From: JAVJSU01 sp040219275
Lineage (GTDB): Bacteria; Chloroflexota; Anaerolineae; Aggregatilineales; Phototrophicaceae
DNA: 38,897 nt
Reading direction: 5' to 3'
Assembly (NCBI GenBank): GCA_040219275.1
Contig: JAVJSU010000029.1
Span: forward strand, 1-38,897
Both the position numbers and the translations under genes were made by a program. Below the pieces are notes generated by a model, which did no database searches, was not told the origin of the DNA, and saw only the letters and a program-made list of their open reading frames with translations. Positions 35,879-38,897 of the stretch are shown here, in pieces. Positions within the stretch are counted from its first letter, which is position 1. Every line of letters begins with the position of its first letter.

Positions 35879-36490
35879 TTATCTTTGGATAAAGTTCGGT
35901 GCATCATATAAGGGTAGTAAATAAAGAGAGTTTTGATCTGTGGACTTCAGCAAGTCAAACAGTGCAGGACTTAAGGACTGTCGCACTATTCGATTATCAG
36001 CATGAATCAGTCCAACTTCGCTCAACATACGAAATAGAATCTGTCGCACTTTGTTTTTTGTCGCACTCGATATATTGTTCAATTCTTCGTGTGAAACAAG
36101 TTTGGAGTTAAAGAAGACTTCAAAATCCGATTGCTTGATGTGATAATCGAGAAGAAGGTTACTTTCATGCAGAGTTTCCAGCACAAATTCACGTATGAAA
36201 CCATATCTTCGACAGACCGCGATCCAAAGCAAAGTTAATTTCTCTTCTTCTGTACAATTTACCAAGTAAAGCATCTCAATCTCGGTTAATAACTTTAGAC
36301 GTGAGGCAAGCTCACGATAGATTTTTTTCGATGAACTTGTCGTACGCTGTTGTAACAGGTTGTTATTTATTATGTACGAACGAGTTGCGTTCCAATCTCG
36401 AAGTTCAACATAGACTTCGGCAATACGAATAGACTCACGAATACGAATACTACAAGTTGTAAATCCCATGCTATAAGTGTTGTCATCCAT
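35879..36490 (-). CDS. brxA: BREX protein BrxA (DUF1819)
   Basis: A 203-residue first gene of the operon, matching DUF1819/BrxA. It has YSMGFTTCSIRIRESIRIAEVYVELRDWNATRSYIINNNLLQQRT at the N-terminus, LTEIEMLYLVNCTEEEKLTLLWIAVCRRYGFIREFVLETLHE in the middle, and KNKVRQILFRMLSEVGLI near the end. Earlier annotation calls the family an inner-membrane protein, but no membrane helix is visible; its helical character fits the DNA-binding role reported for BrxA homologues. The ATG at 36490 has TTGGGA about ten bases upstream. Its own promoter should lie in the divergent gap before the HNH gene. Confidence 0.93.
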   Translation of the reverse strand: MDDNTYSMGFTTCSIRIRESIRIAEVYVELRDWNATRSYIINNNLLQQRTTSSSKKIYRELASRLKLLTEIEMLYLVNCTEEEKLTLLWIAVCRRYGFIREFVLETLHESNLLLDYHIKQSDFEVFFNSKLVSHEELNNISSATKNKVRQILFRMLSEVGLIHADNRIVRQSLSPALFDLLKSTDQNSLYLLPLYDAPNFIQR

Positions 36491-36662
36491 AGCGTATATC
36501 CCAACGTTAATCTGTCAAGCAAATTGATAACGAAACAACTCGATCCGAGCAAGATGCTTCTACGGTGAGGCTGGATCACTACCCACCGTAAAATGACGTG
36601 GTTCTCAAAGTGGAGTACGGCTAATAGTATCATTTTTGCCGTAATTCTCAACTGAAGCCACA
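36491..36662. promoter_or_regulatory. Divergent control region upstream of brxA, with an inverted repeat
   Basis: A perfect 7-bp inverted repeat, TACGGTG (36561-36567) / CACCGTA (36584-36590), is extended by partial GG/CC symmetry and lies 70-100 bases upstream of the brxA ATG. On the minus strand, TTGCTC, 17 bases, then TATCAA could be -35 and -10 boxes between the repeat and brxA, and a TTGACA lies closer to the start. The repeat could be an operator or an attenuating hairpin. No BrxR/WYL-type regulator gene is present in the window. Confidence 0.4.
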
Positions 36663-36735
36663 TTAAACCACTGCCTTCAACTTCGCCTTGACCTGCTCGC
36701 ATGTTGCCTATGTTGATCCTTCCCATCGTTGTTAA
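36663..36735 (-). pseudogene. Decayed 3' tail of a second tyrosine recombinase
   Basis: On the minus strand one frame ends CEQVKAKLKAVV then TAA (36663-36665). The intact recombinase at 37975 ends REQVKAKLKDIEG. At DNA level, 36674-36700 and 37989-38015 agree at 26 of 27 positions in the same orientation, and weaker similarity (shared ACAACGAT) extends to about 36735. Upstream codons are interrupted by a TAG, so this is a remnant. The two copies flank the HNH gene. Confidence 0.7.
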
Positions 36736-37081
36736 GCGCAATGACGAAGCATCTTACGGGTCGTATCGCACAAAAGACACTATACTAGAAATGTATGACT
36801 TAATGGCGGCGCTCTCGACGACGGCTGTCCGTGCGCCCAAGGACGAATACACCACCTACGCCGTGACCGATGTCGCTCAGTGGGAAACGTGGCTCAACCC
36901 TCCGCCTGCGAGTCCTGACGTGGCGCATGAAGTGAAATTAAATGGGATCATTATTGGAAGGATACGTTCCGCATGTGGACAATTGAGCAAACAGAACGGC
37001 ATCTTATGCAACTGGCAAGTCAGGGTGTATTACAGGTATTTTATGGTGAACTTTATCCACTGGCAGGTGTCAATCCGGTAG
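36701..37081 (+). pseudogene. Unidentified ORF fragment upstream of the HNH gene
   Basis: The frame is open across this span. Its middle (36791-36950) reads like real protein: MYDLMAALSTTAVRAP, then DEYTTYAVTDVAQWETWLNP and SPDVAHEVKLNG. After about 36950 it continues out of frame through the start of the HNH gene and loses coherence. I read this as about 55-80 residues of a broken or very small gene, G+C-richer than the HNH gene that follows. Family not recognised. It overlaps the recombinase remnant on the other strand at its 5' end, so it is probably a rearrangement product. Confidence 0.3.
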
Positions 37082-37722
37082 ACAAAATTTCACGGGATGA
37101 ATTTCATGGACTACTTGGTGAAGTTTCATCTAAACAATATGAAGCGGGTTATCCCATGATTAGCGTTATCGTGGTTAAAAATGATAATGACAAACGCCCC
37201 GGACCAGGCTTTTTCCATCTAGCTCGACATCTTAATCCAACTTACAAAGATTATGACAACGAAACAATCTTCATTCTTGAAGCTAAAAAGGTCAAAGAGA
37301 ATATTTCAAACTATGCAGAACTTATTCAAGTCTTACAGAATAAAGCATATCAACTGACCGAAGAAGACCGCGCAATTATTGCTCAAACGATGGAATTAAC
37401 GTATCGCGAAGGTGGGAAAATATTGGTATCCAGTTACCAATATGAACGAAATCCTAAAGCACGACGAGAATGCATTAACCACTATGGCTCTGATTGCTAT
37501 ATATGCGACTTCAATTTTGGCCAAATATTTGGCAATATCGGTGAAGGTTTTATCCACGTACATCACTTAAAACCCTTATCTGAGCAAGATGGTGAATATG
37601 AGGTTGACCCCATTGGAGATTTACGTCCCGTCTGTCCCAACTGCCATGCAATGCTACATAAACGGATGCCTCCATATTCAATTGAAGAACTAAAAAATAT
37701 TCGGGAACAGGCTAGTTACTGA
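36973..37722 (+). CDS. HNH endonuclease (McrA-like) with N-terminal accessory domain
   Basis: A 249-residue nuclease divergent from the BREX operon. The C-terminal domain (about residues 160-245) is an HNH/McrA-type fold. CYIC (about 174-177) and CPNC (about 220-223) form the structural zinc site, HVHHLKPLSEQDGEY carries the first catalytic His pair, and CPNCHAMLH supplies the Asn and last His. The N-terminal half (FHGLLGEVSSKQYEAGYPMISVIVV followed by GPGFFHLARHL) resembles a domain found ahead of HNH in other small nucleases; function unknown. It probably cuts DNA, perhaps modified DNA as McrA relatives do (inference). GGAAGG lies 12 bases before the ATG. AT-rich like brxA and brxB. Confidence 0.85.
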   Translation: MWTIEQTERHLMQLASQGVLQVFYGELYPLAGVNPVDKISRDEFHGLLGEVSSKQYEAGYPMISVIVVKNDNDKRPGPGFFHLARHLNPTYKDYDNETIFILEAKKVKENISNYAELIQVLQNKAYQLTEEDRAIIAQTMELTYREGGKILVSSYQYERNPKARRECINHYGSDCYICDFNFGQIFGNIGEGFIHVHHLKPLSEQDGEYEVDPIGDLRPVCPNCHAMLHKRMPPYSIEELKNIREQASY

Positions 37723-37735
37723 AGGGAAATTGCCA

Positions 37736-37786
37736 ATGACCATCCCAGAACGAATTTTTACTTCCCTCCCTCCAAATCCTGAATGA
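37736..37786 (+). other. Possible 5' stub of a lost gene downstream of HNH
   Basis: A GAAGGGAA ribosome-site sequence, beginning right at the HNH stop, precedes an ATG that opens only 16 codons (MTIPERIFTSLPPNPE) before TGA. A good start signal before such a short frame suggests the beginning of a gene whose remainder was removed. It is too short to assign. Confidence 0.2.
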
Positions 37787-37789
37787 TGG

Positions 37790-37978
37790 TCAGTCCATCA
37801 CGCGCTCACAGGCGATATTTCGGCTCGCTAGGCATTTCGATATAGCGAATCCGAAGCGCAAGCGCTGTCCATCAATCAATTCATGCTCTTCAGTCGGATC
37901 GTATGGTGTGTTATCAACACTCTCGGCATTCGTGAACTTGATTTTCCGAAGCAATGAGAACAGGTATCCATCTTCTAC
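37790..37978 (-). pseudogene. Unidentified ORF remnant after the recombinase
   Basis: Directly past the recombinase stop, in another minus-strand frame, about 60 codons read protein-like: VEDGYLFSLLRKIKF, then NTPYDPTEEHELIDGQ and RLRFGFAISKC, ending at a TGA at 37790-37792. There is no ATG in the frame; it runs back open into the recombinase coding region. It may be a downstream gene that lost its start, or one disrupted by insertion. No family recognised. Confidence 0.3.
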
Positions 37979-38886
37979 CCCTCTATATCCTTCAGCTTCG
38001 CCTTGACCTGCTCGCGGCTTGCCTGTGTGTACCGGATCGTTGTCTGGATCGCTGGTGTGCCTCGTTTGGTCGTGTGTCCGAGATAATAGGCGAGTTCTTC
38101 CAGCGACCAGCCTGCGTCACGAGCACGGTGCGCAAAGTCATGACGCAGATCGTGAAATGAGATGTCGCCAATCAACTCCCACTCGTCTTTCTTGGCGTTC
38201 GCCTTTAACGAACGTAGCCAGTGGTGAATACCTGCCTCTGAGAGGCGCTCTGCCCTCTGAGAGGTGAATACGTAGGGGCTGTCGTCGATACGTAGATCAG
38301 CCGCTAAATATTCCTCCAGAGCATCACGCGCAGACTTACTCAGGTCGATCTCGCGCATCTTGTTGCCTTTGTAGCCCACTCTGATCCATCCAGAACGTGG
38401 CTTCATATGGACATTCTTCATCATTAGATAGGATACATCGCTCACACGACATCCTGCCCAATATCCGAGCGCGAACAATGCCGCACCACGCACATCCTCA
38501 GCTCGCTCGACCAGATTCTTCAATACGTAGCGTTGGTCGAAGTTCAATACACGCGGAGCCATCATCGTTTCCGCTTCAATCTGGATACGGCGGGTCGGGT
38601 TACGCTCCAACATTCCCTTCTCATCAATGAGCCAATCTGCGAAATTACTCGCCGCAGACTTCACGACATTGCGATAGCTCGCGCTGTAACCGTCGCGTTC
38701 CAACTTGTCCATGTAGCTTTGCATAGCCGTCTTAGTGAAGTGGTCGGGATGAAACACATCATTGCTACCGGGCAACAAAGAAACCCACTGCATCAATGCG
38801 TTGACCGCACGTACATAGTTGTCAATTGTCCCCGCCGATTTACCAGCAAGGGACTCACGGTACTCATCGAGATAGGAAGTTTTCAT
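37975..38886 (-). CDS. Tyrosine recombinase / integrase
   Basis: A 303-residue site-specific recombinase, apparently intact. The N-terminal SAM-like core-binding domain (SYLDEYRESLAGKSAGTIDNYVRAVNALMQW, about 4-90) precedes the catalytic domain. The catalytic set is visible: Arg in GCRVSDV (about 147), Lys in GNKMREI, HDLRH (about 244-248), His in LGHTTKRG, and the nucleophile Tyr in TIRYTQ (about 284). It resembles XerC/D-like and genomic-island integrases. Its position at the edge of the BREX/HNH region suggests it mobilises that island. The ATG at 38886 is 11 bases from the window end, so the upstream region cannot be seen. Confidence 0.92.
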   Translation of the reverse strand: MKTSYLDEYRESLAGKSAGTIDNYVRAVNALMQWVSLLPGSNDVFHPDHFTKTAMQSYMDKLERDGYSASYRNVVKSAASNFADWLIDEKGMLERNPTRRIQIEAETMMAPRVLNFDQRYVLKNLVERAEDVRGAALFALGYWAGCRVSDVSYLMMKNVHMKPRSGWIRVGYKGNKMREIDLSKSARDALEEYLAADLRIDDSPYVFTSQRAERLSEAGIHHWLRSLKANAKKDEWELIGDISFHDLRHDFAHRARDAGWSLEELAYYLGHTTKRGTPAIQTTIRYTQASREQVKAKLKDIEG

Positions 38887-38897
38887 GGGTATTTACC

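Noticed and set aside
36370..36741. Minus-strand ORF of 123 codons upstream of brxA
   Set aside because: It overlaps the brxA start in another frame and is a mix of intergenic and antisense sequence. Its RAGQGEVEG segment is an alternative frame of the recombinase tail remnant.

Overview
The window looks like a chromosomal stretch of a Chloroflexota bacterium, probably of the Anaerolineae type. This is inferred from style only: secreted proteins with Thr/Pro-rich linkers between PPC domains, SH3b and TolB-like secreted proteins, a very long multi-PAS kinase, and several families of dispersed hairpin repeats. No rRNA or intact tRNA is present to confirm it.

Positions 1-21,650 are ordinary chromosome. 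They hold the 3' end of an unidentified gene, an M20 amidohydrolase, a 1,405-residue secreted PPC-repeat protein, a DinB-like protein, an AraC-family regulator, an MFS transporter, a GNAT protein with an unusual C-terminal extension, a seven-PAS histidine kinase, a two-TM membrane protein, two small ORFs, a secreted SH3 protein, a luciferase-like flavin oxidoreductase, a small XRE-type HTH protein, a DUF2200 protein, a NUDIX hydrolase, a TolB/SH3 secreted protein and an endonuclease III-like glycosylase. Positions 21,650-22,460 are a gene-free repeat cluster, including a palindromic array of four hairpins.

Positions 22,463-38,886 form an accessory island. Its left edge carries a broken phage gene in which an HK97-type prohead protease is joined to the N-terminal part of a major capsid protein. 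Next, on the minus strand, is a complete six-gene type 1 BREX anti-phage operon transcribed brxA-brxB-brxC-pglX-pglZ-brxL, tightly packed and closed by a hairpin terminator. Divergent from it is an HNH endonuclease of the McrA type. The right edge has an intact tyrosine recombinase.

The most notable points are these. (1) BrxL has the usual N-terminal and AAA+ parts, but its C-terminus is not a Lon protease: it matches the MIT_C (phospholipase D-like, MITD1 C-terminal) fold signature. (2) The HNH gene lies between the intact recombinase tail and a decayed second copy of the same tail, suggesting repeated insertion or cassette exchange. (3) The central part of pglX, where the target-recognition region is expected, is AT-richer than its flanks, suggesting a swapped specificity module. 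(4) The phage structural gene is cut off next to the defence operon.

In the known BREX scheme, PglX methylates host adenines, BrxC, PglZ, BrxB and BrxA act with it to discriminate and block unmodified phage DNA, and BrxL is an ATPase partner. An HNH nuclease beside it could add restriction of modified DNA, but that is inference.
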